A stretch of DNA of 64,000 nt from Pollutibacter soli. Its GTDB lineage: Bacteria > Bacteroidota > Bacteroidia > Chitinophagales > Chitinophagaceae. This document shows positions 16,220-26,076 of this stretch, one piece after another; the first letter of the stretch is position 1, and each line of letters opens with the position of its first letter. The stretch covers positions 1 through 64,000 of the forward strand of contig JARJHS010000001.1 in the NCBI GenBank assembly GCA_029269725.1, written 5' to 3'. The notes beneath the pieces were generated by a model. The model did not search any database. It had not been told where the DNA came from and saw nothing but the letters and a program-made list of their open reading frames with translations. A program made the position numbers and the translations under genes.

Positions 16220-16368
16220 ACAGCAGGCAACAGATATGGCGCAGTGCGCAGCTTTTTCTGTTTTATTAATCTGTTTCTCAATTAGACGGCACAAGTCAGG
16301 CGCAAGATCATGGCAGTAAGGCTGACGTTCCCGTATCCTGTATTCAGTATTCTTTTCGCTGTTTTGGC

Positions 16369-17502
16369 ATGAATAAAAAATCATCGGTCTCACTTATTAT
16401 TATTGTTTATTCTTTTCTTGCTGCAACAGGGTTTGCACAGAAGCCTGCTGCCCTAATTGATAAAAAGGCGACCGCAGAAACAAAAAATCTCGCAAAAAAC
16501 CTGCACATACTGTCTGCTGATCATATTTTATTCGGGCACCAGCATGCGACCGAGTATGGCCATGGTTGGTCGGGAGATGCAGATCGGTCGGATGTTAAAT
16601 CTGTTACAGGATCTCATCCCGCAGTGATAGGCATCGACCTGATGGGACTTTCAGGCAGGGCAGAAGCTGATATTCAAAAAACGATCATGCAGCTTCAGCG
16701 TAATGTTTCGGCTACATATGACCGTGGTGGCGTGACTACAGTGGCCTGGCATTTTTCAAACCCTGTTTCCGGTGGAGGGTTTTACTGGAAAGACAGTGTG
16801 TCAAAGCCTGCAGTAAAGCTGATCATCCCGGGCGGATCACATCATAGCGAGTACAAAAGCATACTTCGCCATGTAGCTGATTTTGCTAATGGTGCGAAAG
16901 GAAGCGATGGAAAAACAGTGCCGATGATTTTCCGACCCTATCATGAATTTGACGGCAACTGGTTCTGGTGGGGGCGTGCCCATTCTACAGCAGAAGAGTT
17001 CAAACAACTTTGGCGTTTTACCATTGCATTTCTTCGCGATAGTCTGAACGTTCACAATTTCATCTATGCTTTTTCACCGGACAATCTTTTCAACACCGAA
17101 GAAATATTTCTTGAACGCTATCCCGGCGATGAATGGGTAGATATGCTGGGCATGGATAATTACGGCGATTTCGGTCGCAATGGAAAGTATAATCCTGAAG
17201 CAGGATTGAAGAAGCTAAAAATTGTTTCGGACTATGCGGCAAAAAAAGGTAAGCTCGCCGCATTTACTGAAACCGGGCTGGAATCGATACCGCGTACCGA
17301 TTGGTGGACGGAAGTTCTTTTGAAAACAGTGAAGAACAATAATCTCCGTCTTTCATACGTGCTGGTATGGAGAAATGATGTTAATAGTCCGACGCATTAT
17401 TATGCGCCCTTCCCGGGACAAGCCAGTGAAGCAGATTTTTTGAAATTTTACCAGGATGAATTCACTTTCTTTGAGAAGGATCTGAAAAATATTTACCGTT
17501 AG
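16369..17502 (+). CDS. Glycoside hydrolase family 26, secreted beta-mannanase type
   Basis: The protein has 377 residues with a signal peptide (KSSVSLIIIVYSFLAATGFA). The GH26 TIM barrel shows LFGHQHATEYGHGW near the start, the acid/base Glu in FRPYHEFDGNWFWWG (about residue 193) and the nucleophile Glu in FTETG (about 301). GH26 enzymes are mostly endo-1,4-beta-mannanases acting outside the cell or in the periplasm. No carbohydrate-binding module or T9SS tail is visible, and there is no SusC/D pair nearby, so it is not in a recognisable utilisation locus. Confidence 0.9.
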   Translation: MNKKSSVSLIIIVYSFLAATGFAQKPAALIDKKATAETKNLAKNLHILSADHILFGHQHATEYGHGWSGDADRSDVKSVTGSHPAVIGIDLMGLSGRAEADIQKTIMQLQRNVSATYDRGGVTTVAWHFSNPVSGGGFYWKDSVSKPAVKLIIPGGSHHSEYKSILRHVADFANGAKGSDGKTVPMIFRPYHEFDGNWFWWGRAHSTAEEFKQLWRFTIAFLRDSLNVHNFIYAFSPDNLFNTEEIFLERYPGDEWVDMLGMDNYGDFGRNGKYNPEAGLKKLKIVSDYAAKKGKLAAFTETGLESIPRTDWWTEVLLKTVKNNNLRLSYVLVWRNDVNSPTHYYAPFPGQASEADFLKFYQDEFTFFEKDLKNIYR

Positions 17503-17511
17503 GATGTTAAT

Positions 17512-17536
17512 AAAAAACCCCGGACCTGCCGGGGTT
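17512..17536 (-). terminator. Terminator of the histone-like gene
   Basis: AACCCCGG (17516-17523) pairs perfectly with CCGGGGTT (17529-17536) around a 5-base loop. On the minus strand a T run follows. It lies between the convergent GH26 and histone-like genes. Confidence 0.8.
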
Positions 17537-17556
17537 CATCTTATAATCAGATCAAA

Positions 17557-17862
17557 TTATCTTTTCTTAACAGCTTTCTTAGGAGCTTTTTTCGCCACCT
17601 TTTTAACTGCTTTTTTTACCGCTTTTTTTACCGTTTTTTTTGCCACCTTTTTCGGAGCAGCTTTCTTAACAGCTTTTTTAGCTGCTTTTTTTGCTTTCTT
17701 TGCTGCAGCCTTTTTTGCTACTTCTGGTTTCGCAGCTCTTTTGATGTCGGCAGCATGCGCACGTTTGTAAGTCTGAATGTCTTTAAAAGTTCCATCGGCA
17801 TTCCGCACGGCATATAACTTAGTGCCCTTGGAACTGCGCAGCGTTGTACGTTTTGAAGCCAT
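17557..17862 (-). CDS. Histone H1-like Lys/Ala-rich DNA-binding protein
   Basis: The chosen start MASKRTTLRSSKG at 17862 gives 101 residues; the longer frame would add 23 unrelated residues. The first half is a small conserved head (GTKLYAVRNADGTFKDIQTY). The second half is a low-complexity run of KKAxKKA and KKAVKK units, like the tails of bacterial histone H1 homologues (HC1/HC2, AlgP). It would coat and compact DNA through the basic tail. The repetitive coding DNA makes length variation between strains likely. Confidence 0.85.
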   Translation of the reverse strand: MASKRTTLRSSKGTKLYAVRNADGTFKDIQTYKRAHAADIKRAAKPEVAKKAAAKKAKKAAKKAVKKAAPKKVAKKTVKKAVKKAVKKVAKKAPKKAVKKR

Positions 17863-17955
17863 TTGCAGTGAATTTATTGGGTTAATGAATATTTTAAAGT
17901 TAAGATTATTTAGTAACTGCAAAATATACACCAGGCTTTTAGAGTTTTAGGAATT

Positions 17956-18849
17956 ATGCTTTCAAGATATATGACAATCACTGGTCTGCTGCTATTGATT
18001 CATTTGCTGAACAGTTGCAGTAAAAATGAAGAAAAGCCAACACCTGCTGACACTACCGGATACGAAACTGTTCCGGTACAAAAACCGATCACAGCAGGAG
18101 TCATTGATGAAGTTTCCGGTATCGCGCCAGGTTATAACAATGCAGGTAAACTCTGGGCGATAGAAGACAGCGACAGACCGAACGAATTAGGATTGCTTGA
18201 TCCGAATGGTACTCTTCTGAAAAAAGTTGTACTGACTGGTATTGTAAACCGCGATTGGGAAGATATTGCAACAGGACCTGGTCCTGAAGCAGGAGTGAAT
18301 TATGTGTACGTTGCTGAAACAGGAGACAATGCCAGCGTGTATAATGAGTATGCTATATTCAGAATGAAAGAACCGCAATCTGCCGATGTAAAAGTCGATG
18401 CGATTGACAAAATCAGGTTTGTATATCCTGATGGAAGTCACGATGCCGAGGCAATAATTCTTGATCCATCAACAAAAGATCTGTATGTGATCACAAAGAG
18501 AGACGCCAAATCGAAACTGTATAAACTTAGCTATCCATATAAAGTTAATGAGTCGCAGACGCTGACTTTTATTACAGATCTTCCTTACAATTTAGTTACA
18601 GCTGCAAATATTTCTGAAGACGGCAAAGAGATACTGGTGCGTACTTACGGATTGATTTATTACTATACTGTCGCTAATGGTAAATCAATCGGTGAGGTAC
18701 TTTCCGGATCTTTCAAAAACTTACAGCACCAGTCTGAACCGCAGGGAGAATCGATTTGTTTCGCCGGCGATCAGTCTGGCTTTTATACCCTCAGTGAGAA
18801 ATTGTTTAATGCTCCGGTGAATCTGAATTTTTATGCGAAGAAGCCGTGA
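17956..18849 (+). CDS. Lipoprotein with SdiA-regulated/esterase-like beta-propeller features
   Basis: The product has 297 residues. The signal ends in a lipobox (LLIHLLNSC), so it is lipid-anchored. The body carries propeller-like strands, with EVSGIAPGYNNAGKLWAIED, NRDWEDIATGPG, VYVAETGDN and LYVITKRDAKSKLYKL. This pattern recalls SdiA-regulated or phytase-like propeller proteins. The substrate is unknown. It is divergent from the histone-like gene. Confidence 0.7.
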   Translation: MLSRYMTITGLLLLIHLLNSCSKNEEKPTPADTTGYETVPVQKPITAGVIDEVSGIAPGYNNAGKLWAIEDSDRPNELGLLDPNGTLLKKVVLTGIVNRDWEDIATGPGPEAGVNYVYVAETGDNASVYNEYAIFRMKEPQSADVKVDAIDKIRFVYPDGSHDAEAIILDPSTKDLYVITKRDAKSKLYKLSYPYKVNESQTLTFITDLPYNLVTAANISEDGKEILVRTYGLIYYYTVANGKSIGEVLSGSFKNLQHQSEPQGESICFAGDQSGFYTLSEKLFNAPVNLNFYAKKP

Positions 18850-18852
18850 GTC

Positions 18853-18880
18853 GTTAAAAGTTCAACGTTTAACGTTCAAC
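18853..18880 (+). repeat. Heptad repeat GTTNAAC x4
   Basis: Units GTTAAAA, GTTCAAC, GTTTAAC and GTTCAAC follow each other after the lipoprotein stop. They share the word family of 15116-15150 and 48333-48388. Confidence 0.75.
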
Positions 18881-18908
18881 GAAAAAAGTTACTCCTTTCA
18901 GAGTAACT
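18881..18908 (-). terminator. Terminator of the small lipoprotein gene
   Basis: AGTTACTC (18887-18894) pairs with GAGTAACT (18901-18908) around a 6-base loop. On the minus strand the stem is followed by TTTTTT. Confidence 0.8.
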
Positions 18909-18939
18909 CATTAAAAAAGATATTGACTAACGGATATGC

Positions 18940-19068
18940 CTAGCGGTATCCGATCATGTTTTGTGTTGTCTTACATCCGGTTTTAGAACTTGCTCTGGAC
19001 GCGGTGCATGAAGTGATGGTTACAGTAGCTGTAATAATCAAAGCGAGCATGATAAATAAACGTTTCAT
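18940..19068 (-). CDS. Small lipoprotein
   Basis: From ATG 19068 a 42-residue protein is encoded: a signal peptide (MKRLFIMLALIITATVTITS) followed by lipobox Cys, a short Ser/Lys linker and a C-terminal GCKTTQNMIGYR. Tiny lipoproteins ending in a GC-x-GY/R motif are common in this phylum, with no known role. A clear terminator follows at 18881-18908. The 325 bp upstream to 19393 hold no other gene. Confidence 0.7.
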   Translation of the reverse strand: MKRLFIMLALIITATVTITSCTASRASSKTGCKTTQNMIGYR

Positions 19069-19393
19069 CTTTGTGGTATTTAAATGTGAATTTAGGGCAC
19101 ATGGGTAACGGTGGATAAAACCGCTTTTTGGCCAATCAGAGGAGGGGACCACAATGTTATAATAGGTATCGGAGAAAAAGTGAAGTGGTGTAAAATAACT
19201 TCAATATTTCGGAATTTGCAAGTATTGTGCCCTGAAATATTGGACTATGGCTCACTTCCGTAGTTTAACTTCTGCGGTTTCAGGAAGTTATCATCCAAAA
19301 AATTCGGGGGTTCTGATCAACCGTTCGCCAAAGAAATGCTGTCAGTAAACTTTATTTTACGAATTTTATCCTTTTTCATCCACAACTTTCAGC

Positions 19394-20164
19394 ATGAATC
19401 TGAACCTTAGCCGGCCAATTGCTTTCCTGGACCTGGAAACTACAGGCATTAACCTTACAACGGACCGTATCGTCGAAATGGCGATCGTAAAAATATTGCC
19501 TGATGGAGCCCAACAGGTCAAGCGGCGATTGATCAATCCACAGATTCCAATCCCTGCCTCTTCATCGGAGATCCATGGAATTACGGATGAGATGGTGAAG
19601 GATGCACCAACTTTCAGGCAGGTGGCAAATGAAACAAGACAGTTTCTCGAGAATTGCGACCTGGGTGGATACAATTCCAACCGTTTTGACTGGCCGATGC
19701 TGATGGAAGAGTTTTTACGTTCCGGCCTTGATTTCGATGTCAGCGGGCGTAAACTGCTTGATGTGCAGAAAGTTTTTCATCAGATGGAACCGAGGACGCT
19801 GTCCGCCGCATATAAGTTTTATTGCAACAAAACTCTCGAAGGCGCGCATGGTGCTGAGGCAGATGCGTTAGCGACATGGCATGTATTTGAGGCTCAGTTG
19901 GAAAGATATAATCAATTGGGTAATACATTGGATTCAGTGATAAAGGCAATAGGAGACGAACAAATTGTGGATTTCGCGAGGAGAATAATTATGGAAAAAG
20001 GGGTCGAAACCTTTAATTTCGGAAAACACAAAGGCAAACCGGTTGCTGAAGTATTAAAAGCTGAACCCCAGTATTACGACTGGATGATGAAGGGTGATTT
20101 TGCAATGCATACGAAACAGAAATTAACCGAGATCCTGAATCGCTCTTTGTTAAAGAAAGCCTAA
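19394..20164 (+). CDS. DnaQ-like 3'-5' exonuclease
   Basis: The product has 256 residues. The DEDDh exonuclease fold (about 8-175) shows FLDLETTGI with the first two acidic ligands, EIHGITDEMV, GYNSNRFDWPML with the third Asp, and HGAEADALAT with the catalytic His and last Asp. The C-terminal 60 residues (NFGKHKGKPVAEVLKAEPQY) form a small domain found in other DnaQ-like proteins in this phylum. It is not fused to a polymerase, so a proofreading or repair/RNA-trimming role is likely. Confidence 0.88.
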   Translation: MNLNLSRPIAFLDLETTGINLTTDRIVEMAIVKILPDGAQQVKRRLINPQIPIPASSSEIHGITDEMVKDAPTFRQVANETRQFLENCDLGGYNSNRFDWPMLMEEFLRSGLDFDVSGRKLLDVQKVFHQMEPRTLSAAYKFYCNKTLEGAHGAEADALATWHVFEAQLERYNQLGNTLDSVIKAIGDEQIVDFARRIIMEKGVETFNFGKHKGKPVAEVLKAEPQYYDWMMKGDFAMHTKQKLTEILNRSLLKKA

Positions 20165-20253
20165 CCTTGTGATCTCATTCGCTGTTTATCCCTACCCCCC
20201 AGATGAGAATTTGTATTTTTGTATTTGCTTGTCACAACTAAATTATTATCGCA

Positions 20254-21039
20254 TTGGAAAAGCTGGTTGTAATACCAACCTATAACGAAAAGGACAATAT
20301 CCGTGATATCACGGAGGTTGTCTTTGGCCTTAACCAGGGTTATCATATCCTGGTGGTGGATGACAGTTCCCCGGATGGGACAGGCAATATCGTGCGTCAG
20401 CTGCAACGTGAGTATCCTGGTCAGCTTTTTCTTGAAGAAAGAAAGGGCAAAATGGGTTTAGGTACTGCGTATATTCATGGGTTTAAATGGGCCTTAGCCA
20501 ACGGGTATCGCTTCATTTTTGAAATGGATGCAGACTTCTCACACAGTCCTTATGACCTTGAAAAATTATATGAGGCATGCAAATGGGGGAAAGCAGACGT
20601 GGCGGTTGGCTCCAGGTATGTACGCGGTGGAAAGGTTGACAACTGGCCATGGAACCGCAACATGCTTTCCAAAGGTGGTGCTTTTTATACAAGATTGATC
20701 ACCTGGATTCCCGTCAAAGATCCTACAGCGGGTTTTATGTGTTACAGGAGAGAAGTACTTGCAACGATCAACCTTGATGAAGTGACATTCGTTGGATATG
20801 CATTCCAGATAGAAATGAAATTTGCCGCCTGGAAACTTGGCTTCCGGATAAAAGAAGTACCTATCACATTTACTGATCGTAAACTGGGAGTTTCGAAAAT
20901 GAATAAAGGTATTGTCAAAGAAGGTATATTCGGTGTATTATCGATACAATGGCAGAGCATGTTCAAGAATTATCGGCACCGTGTGAAAAACAGGTATGAA
21001 GAAATTGCTCCGCTAATCCAGGAACAGGTAGTACATTAA
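20254..21039 (+). CDS. Dolichyl/polyprenyl-phosphate mannose synthase-like glycosyltransferase (GT2)
   Basis: The product has 261 residues. It begins EKLVVIPTYNEKDNIRDI, the GT-A opening of DPM synthases, and has ILVVDDSSPDGTG, the metal-binding EMDADFSH and the acceptor-side VAVGSRYVRGG. No C-terminal membrane domain is present, so it is the soluble type. It would transfer mannose or a similar sugar to a polyprenyl phosphate at the inner membrane. The start is TTG: an in-frame stop lies 15 bases upstream and there is no ATG before the conserved start. Confidence 0.88.
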   Translation: MEKLVVIPTYNEKDNIRDITEVVFGLNQGYHILVVDDSSPDGTGNIVRQLQREYPGQLFLEERKGKMGLGTAYIHGFKWALANGYRFIFEMDADFSHSPYDLEKLYEACKWGKADVAVGSRYVRGGKVDNWPWNRNMLSKGGAFYTRLITWIPVKDPTAGFMCYRREVLATINLDEVTFVGYAFQIEMKFAAWKLGFRIKEVPITFTDRKLGVSKMNKGIVKEGIFGVLSIQWQSMFKNYRHRVKNRYEEIAPLIQEQVVH

Positions 21040-21062
21040 AATTTAAGTACAGATTTTTTAAT

Positions 21063-21096
21063 AATGATGCTCATGTAATGCAGCATCATTTTTTAT
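21063..21096 (+). terminator. Terminator after the GT2 gene
   Basis: AATGATGCT (21063-21071) pairs with AGCATCATT (21082-21090) around a 10-base loop, followed by TTTTTATTT. Confidence 0.8.
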
Positions 21097-21126
21097 TTCA
21101 TTGAACTGCTGCATGTTTTTTAATAC

Positions 21127-22026
21127 ATGAGAAAAGCTTTTTTTCAGTTACACATCGCTGTTTTCCTCGCCGGGTTTACCGGTATTCTTGGTCGGTTGAT
21201 TACGCTCAATGAGGGGTTACTGGTTTGGTATCGTGTACTGCTGAGTGCAGCAGCTCTTTTTATACTTCGGATGTTTTTTGGCAGCAAAGATTATTTAAAT
21301 AAAAAAGATCTTCTGCAGATTTTAATGGTAGGCGCTACAATCGCATTGCATTGGGTATTCTTCTACGCAAGTATCAAATATGCCAATGTTTCAATAGGTC
21401 TTGTCTGTTTTTCTGCGATCGGGTTTTTCACAGCTGTCTTAAATCCGGTAATGACAGGTAAACGAATCGATTTTTCAGAACTTGCGTTGGGAATACTGGT
21501 GATCATCGGCATTTATTTCATATTTCAGTTTGATGATCAGTTTCGCACAGGAATTATCCTCGGAATTATTTCGTCAGTTCTTGCTGCTGTTTTTACTATT
21601 GCCAACAAGAAATTATTGGCCAGGATTGATTCAGTCACTTTGACAACTTATGAGCTCGCAGCGGGTTGGCTCGTTCTATCTGCCTTGCTTCCATTTTATC
21701 TGAAGGCATTTCCACCTGATCACATTATTCCTACCTGGTCAGACTTCTGGTGGCTGCTTTTCCTGGCATTATTGTGTACAGTACTCGCGGTAAATCTTTC
21801 CATGGCTGCATTAAAAAAGATTTCGCCGTTTACTGTCAACCTCACTTACAATCTGGAACCTGTATATGGGATTCTTATGGCCTTTGTTGTGTACCATGAG
21901 AATAAATATCTGGGCGAAGGTTTCTATATTGGTTTTGCCATCATATTAATCAGTGTTATCATTCAGAGCTGGCGGGTCTGGAAGAAATCAAAACACCAGG
22001 CTTTGAATAAGAGCGCGTTTACTTGA
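21127..22026 (+). CDS. DMT-superfamily EamA transporter
   Basis: The product has 299 residues with about ten hydrophobic membrane spans, arranged as two EamA halves. The first half has FTGILGRLITLNEGLLVWYR and LHWVFFYASIKYANVS, the second ISSVLAAVFTIANKKLLA and SPFTVNLTYNLEPVYGILMA with the conserved Glu-Pro. Members export or import small metabolites such as amino acids or nucleosides; the substrate cannot be read from the sequence. Confidence 0.88.
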   Translation: MRKAFFQLHIAVFLAGFTGILGRLITLNEGLLVWYRVLLSAAALFILRMFFGSKDYLNKKDLLQILMVGATIALHWVFFYASIKYANVSIGLVCFSAIGFFTAVLNPVMTGKRIDFSELALGILVIIGIYFIFQFDDQFRTGIILGIISSVLAAVFTIANKKLLARIDSVTLTTYELAAGWLVLSALLPFYLKAFPPDHIIPTWSDFWWLLFLALLCTVLAVNLSMAALKKISPFTVNLTYNLEPVYGILMAFVVYHENKYLGEGFYIGFAIILISVIIQSWRVWKKSKHQALNKSAFT

Positions 22027-22163
22027 GAACGTTTTTTCGATTTATAAACTAAAAAAGACGAAGGGGACAACGTATTTTTTCACCTGAATAAATAAGATGG
22101 TCATTAAAAGAATCGATCCCAAGCCTGATTTATTATCTTTAAAAAAGTCAAACTTTTCCCTCC

Positions 22164-25055
22164 ATGAAAAATAAGTTTCTTTTCCTTTTACCTATGATGT
22201 TTTGTTTTTTGCTGACACAGGCTCAGAAGAAACCGCTTGATCACACCGTTTATGATGGTTGGCAATCCATCGCTGAAAGAAAGATCAGCAACGACGGAAG
22301 ATGGGTTCTCTATGTGGTCGCAGTGCAGGAAGGAGATAATAATCTTATACTTCAGCATACCGATGGCAGCGGAAAGCAGGTATATGCTCGGGGATATGAC
22401 GCTGCTTTTTCCAACGATAACCGGTATGCATTCTTCAAAATTAAACCGGCCTTTGCAGATACCCGGCAGGCAAAGATAAAAAAGAAAAAGCCGGAAGAGA
22501 TGCCAAAAGATTCACTCGCGATAGTTGATCTGAGCAACCTCAGCATTTTCAAAACAGATAAAATCAAATCCTATAAAACCCCGGAAAAGGGTTCCGGGTG
22601 GATCGCTTATCACAAAGAAAAATCTCCTAAAGACAGTACTGTTGCCGCAAAAGATACACTGCGATTGATCATGGATACTTCAAAAGGAACAATAATTCCG
22701 ATGGAAGAAGGCCGGAAAAAGAAAAAGAAAAAAGGTGACGAAGATGAATTGACTTTTGATCATGCTGATTTCTTTGCTGATGAGCCGGCCAAGGAAGAAG
22801 GCACAACGCTGATTATTCGCAACCTCGCAAATAACCAGGAACAGGAGATAAGAAATGTTGATGACTACCTCTGGAGTGAACAGGGAAATATCCTGGTAAT
22901 CGAAACATCGGCGAATAAAAAGCAAAAGAATTCGAAGGCTGCAGTGCTGATCTGGAGGAGTGTCGAAAATCATATCGATACGATCTGTAAGGCCGGAAAT
23001 GACTTCAAAGGGTTGACAATCGATGAAAAGGGATACCAGGTTGCATTTACTGCGGAGCGCGATAGCAGTGAGAAGGCTTTACAGAAATTTTACAAATTGT
23101 ATTTCTGGCAGAATGGTGACGATACGGCGAGGATCGTGGTGGATAGAAATACACCCGGCATGGAATTGAACTGGACGGTGAGTGAGAACGGAAGAATATA
23201 TTTTTCGAAGTCTGGTCATCGTTTGTTTTTCGGAACAGCACCGGTGCAGAGACCGAAAGACACCACTCTTGTGGAAATGGATCTTGCGAAGGTGGATGTC
23301 TGGCATTACAATGATGACTATTTGCAACCGCAGCAATTAAAGAACCTTGATCAGGAATTGAAGAGATCATACCTGGCTATGCTTGATGTTCCCCAGAACC
23401 GCATGATACAATTGGCTGATGAAGATCTGGCACAGGTGATCGTTTCGGACGAAGGCGATGGCGATCAGTTTGTTGGTATTACCGATAAGGGTAACCGAAT
23501 TGCGAGCCAGTGGGAAGGAACCACAAAAAAAGATGTCTACGCTGTGAATCCGGAAAACGGAGATCGGGTTTTGGTTCGTAAAAGCTTATATGGAACAGCA
23601 CAGATTTCACCAAAAGGAAAGTATATTATTTGGTATGATAGCAAAGCGCGACACTATTTCAGTTGGGCAAATGGTAAAACATTTAATATTTCACAAAAGC
23701 TTCCGGTAAAAGTATATGACGAGTTAAATGATGTACCTGCGGATCCTGGCCCGTATGGAATGTTCCGCTGGCTTGAGCAGGATGCTGCAGTGTTTATATA
23801 TGACAGGTTTGATGTGTGGAAACTCGATCCGGTAGCGAAAGAAAAGCCGGTGAGTATCACAAAAAGTGAAGGCAGAAAAACAAAAACGGTGTACAGGTAT
23901 ATACCGCTGGATCCTGAAGAAAGATTTTTGGTTCCGGGCCAATCAATGCTTTTCCGAATTCAGAATGAGAAAAATAAAAACATGGGCTGGGCCAGGTATA
24001 TCCTTGATGGTAAGGCCGATCCTTATATTACTCAATCCGTTCCTTTTGTATTTGGAAGTCCTCTGAAAGCTAAAGACGCGGACTATTACTGTTATACAAG
24101 AGAGTCATATGTACAAAGCCCGGATCTGTACTCAACCGGTGATTTTACAAAAGAAATCAAGCTGAGCGATCTTAATCCTCAGCAGGCAAACTATACCTGG
24201 GGAACTTCGAAACTTTTTTACTGGAAAGCATATAATGGAAAGGAAGCAACAGGAATCGTGTACAAACCTGAAAATTATGTTGAAGGGAAAAAATATCCAC
24301 TGCTGGTGTATTTCTATGAGACATTATCAGATGGTCTGAACAATTATATTCCTCCTGCGCCTACGCCCAGTCGTTTGAATATTTCATTTTTTGTAAGTCG
24401 AGGTTATATTGTTCTGGCGCCGGATATTTATTATGCAGATGGTCATCCCGGAAAATCCGGTTATGATTATGTAGTCAGCGGCGCGAGGGCACTTGTTCGG
24501 GCAGGCCTGGTGGATAGTACACGTATGGGTATCCAGGGACAAAGCTGGGGCGGGTACCAGGTGGCATGGATCATTACACGGACCCATCTTTTTGCTGCCG
24601 CATGGGCAGGAGCACCCGTGGCAAATATGACCAGCGCCTATGGTGGTATTCGTTGGGAATCCGGATTGAACAGACAGTTCCAGTATGAAAAAACGCAGAG
24701 CAGAATTGGAGCCACGTTGTGGGAAAAACCGCAGCTGTATATCGAAAACTCACCGTTGTTTGCTTTACAGAAAGTAAAAACACCATTGGTAATTATGTCG
24801 AACGATGCAGATGGTGCAGTTCCATGGTACCAGGGCATTGAGATGTTTACAGCAATGCGAAGGCTCAACAAGAAAGTTTGGTTATTGAATTATAATGGTG
24901 AAGCACATAATCTTGTGGAAAGAAGAAACAGGAAGGACATTTCAATCCGTGAGCAACAGTTTTTTGATTGGTTGCTGAGAAATGAAAAGCCTGCCCGGTG
25001 GTTGACAGATGGAGTGCCGGCGACGTTGAAAGGCAAGGATTGGGGACTGGATTAA
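22164..25055 (+). CDS. S9 family serine peptidase (prolyl oligopeptidase/DPP-like)
   Basis: The protein has 963 residues with an N-terminal signal peptide (KNKFLFLLPMMFCFLLTQAQ). A long beta-propeller region (about 40-650) contains a Lys-rich low-complexity insert near 180-200. The alpha/beta-hydrolase domain has nucleophile Ser in GQSWGGYQ (about 793), Asp in SNDADGAVPW (about 881) and His in NGEAHNLV (about 914). The enzyme probably removes peptides from proline-containing substrates in the periplasm. A TATCTTTA box lies about 30 bases upstream of the ATG. Confidence 0.9.
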   Translation: MKNKFLFLLPMMFCFLLTQAQKKPLDHTVYDGWQSIAERKISNDGRWVLYVVAVQEGDNNLILQHTDGSGKQVYARGYDAAFSNDNRYAFFKIKPAFADTRQAKIKKKKPEEMPKDSLAIVDLSNLSIFKTDKIKSYKTPEKGSGWIAYHKEKSPKDSTVAAKDTLRLIMDTSKGTIIPMEEGRKKKKKKGDEDELTFDHADFFADEPAKEEGTTLIIRNLANNQEQEIRNVDDYLWSEQGNILVIETSANKKQKNSKAAVLIWRSVENHIDTICKAGNDFKGLTIDEKGYQVAFTAERDSSEKALQKFYKLYFWQNGDDTARIVVDRNTPGMELNWTVSENGRIYFSKSGHRLFFGTAPVQRPKDTTLVEMDLAKVDVWHYNDDYLQPQQLKNLDQELKRSYLAMLDVPQNRMIQLADEDLAQVIVSDEGDGDQFVGITDKGNRIASQWEGTTKKDVYAVNPENGDRVLVRKSLYGTAQISPKGKYIIWYDSKARHYFSWANGKTFNISQKLPVKVYDELNDVPADPGPYGMFRWLEQDAAVFIYDRFDVWKLDPVAKEKPVSITKSEGRKTKTVYRYIPLDPEERFLVPGQSMLFRIQNEKNKNMGWARYILDGKADPYITQSVPFVFGSPLKAKDADYYCYTRESYVQSPDLYSTGDFTKEIKLSDLNPQQANYTWGTSKLFYWKAYNGKEATGIVYKPENYVEGKKYPLLVYFYETLSDGLNNYIPPAPTPSRLNISFFVSRGYIVLAPDIYYADGHPGKSGYDYVVSGARALVRAGLVDSTRMGIQGQSWGGYQVAWIITRTHLFAAAWAGAPVANMTSAYGGIRWESGLNRQFQYEKTQSRIGATLWEKPQLYIENSPLFALQKVKTPLVIMSNDADGAVPWYQGIEMFTAMRRLNKKVWLLNYNGEAHNLVERRNRKDISIREQQFFDWLLRNEKPARWLTDGVPATLKGKDWGLD

Positions 25056-25365
25056 AAAGGGCGACGGACAATTGCGGAGGAGTTACTTGTAGCGTTTAGA
25101 AGTAAAAAGATAATGAGCAGCCAGCAAGCCGGCAGAGCGGATGATAGCGTAACAGTTGAAAGATAATTCCTGCGAGTATCAGATGCATCGTGAGGGCTAC
25201 ATATCTAACGTTGTGTCCATATAGTGTTACCGATGGAATTTCTGTAAAGACAATGCATGCATTGACTCTACATAGAATCCCTGTACTTTTTGACCTGGCG
25301 ACACGAGATGTCATCCAGATCCCGGAGGAACATCGTTTGTGTACCCCGCCTCGGTTTGCATGGTC

Positions 25366-26076
25366 TTACATATAATTTCCTCCATTAACACAAATCGTCT
25401 GGCCAGTGATATATGATGCAAGTCCGGAGGCGAGGAACATAACGGTGGCGGCTACCTCTTTTGCAGTTCCGGCCCGCTGCATTGGTATGCTTCTGAGTAC
25501 GCTGCTCATCTGATCCGCCGGCACATCGTCCTGCATACTGGTATCAATGATACCCGGAGCGACGGCGTTTACGGTTATACCATAAGGCGCATAAATTTTT
25601 GCTGCTGATTTTGTAAAGCATTCAATTCCTGCTTTACTCACCGCGTAATGGGTACCCGCAATAATTCCACCGACCTTTCCGGCAACGGAGGCCAGACTGA
25701 CTATAGTCCCGGATCCTTGTGTCTTCATATTTTCCACCACCAATTGTGTAAGAAGAAAAACAGAAGTGAGGTTAATGTCCATCAGAAGTTCCCATTCTTT
25801 TCGCGTAATATCCTTCAATGGCGTTCTTAAACAGATTCCTGCACTATTTACCAATACATCGATCCCACCTTCCATGTTAATGATTCTTTCCACCATCGAT
25901 CTGAGAAATGTTACATCAGTTATATCACCCTGGAAATAATTTTCGGACGGCCCAGCGATGATGTCTGTTCCATAAATCCGGGCACCCGTTCTTGTAAACT
26001 CTTCAATTAAACAACTGCCTATACCACCGGCGGCGCCGGTAACCAGCACCACTTTGTTCTGAAAATTCAATTCCAT
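25366..26076 (-). CDS. Short-chain dehydrogenase/reductase, FabG-like
   Basis: The product has 236 residues. The NAD(P)-binding Rossmann motif is TGAAGGIGSCLI near the start, followed by NSAG and the catalytic Ser and Tyr-x3-Lys in SLASVAG and HYAVSKAG. The C end ITGQTICVNGGNYM is typical of 3-oxoacyl-ACP reductase-like SDRs. The substrate is unknown. The 310 bp between this gene and the S9 peptidase hold no recognisable feature. Confidence 0.9.
   Translation of the reverse strand: MELNFQNKVVLVTGAAGGIGSCLIEEFTRTGARIYGTDIIAGPSENYFQGDITDVTFLRSMVERIINMEGGIDVLVNSAGICLRTPLKDITRKEWELLMDINLTSVFLLTQLVVENMKTQGSGTIVSLASVAGKVGGIIAGTHYAVSKAGIECFTKSAAKIYAPYGITVNAVAPGIIDTSMQDDVPADQMSSVLRSIPMQRAGTAKEVAATVMFLASGLASYITGQTICVNGGNYM

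Noticed and set aside
25056-25365. 61-aa plus-strand frame MRATYLTLCPYSV
   Set aside because: No recognisable domain, start or context; it runs into the antisense of the SDR gene.
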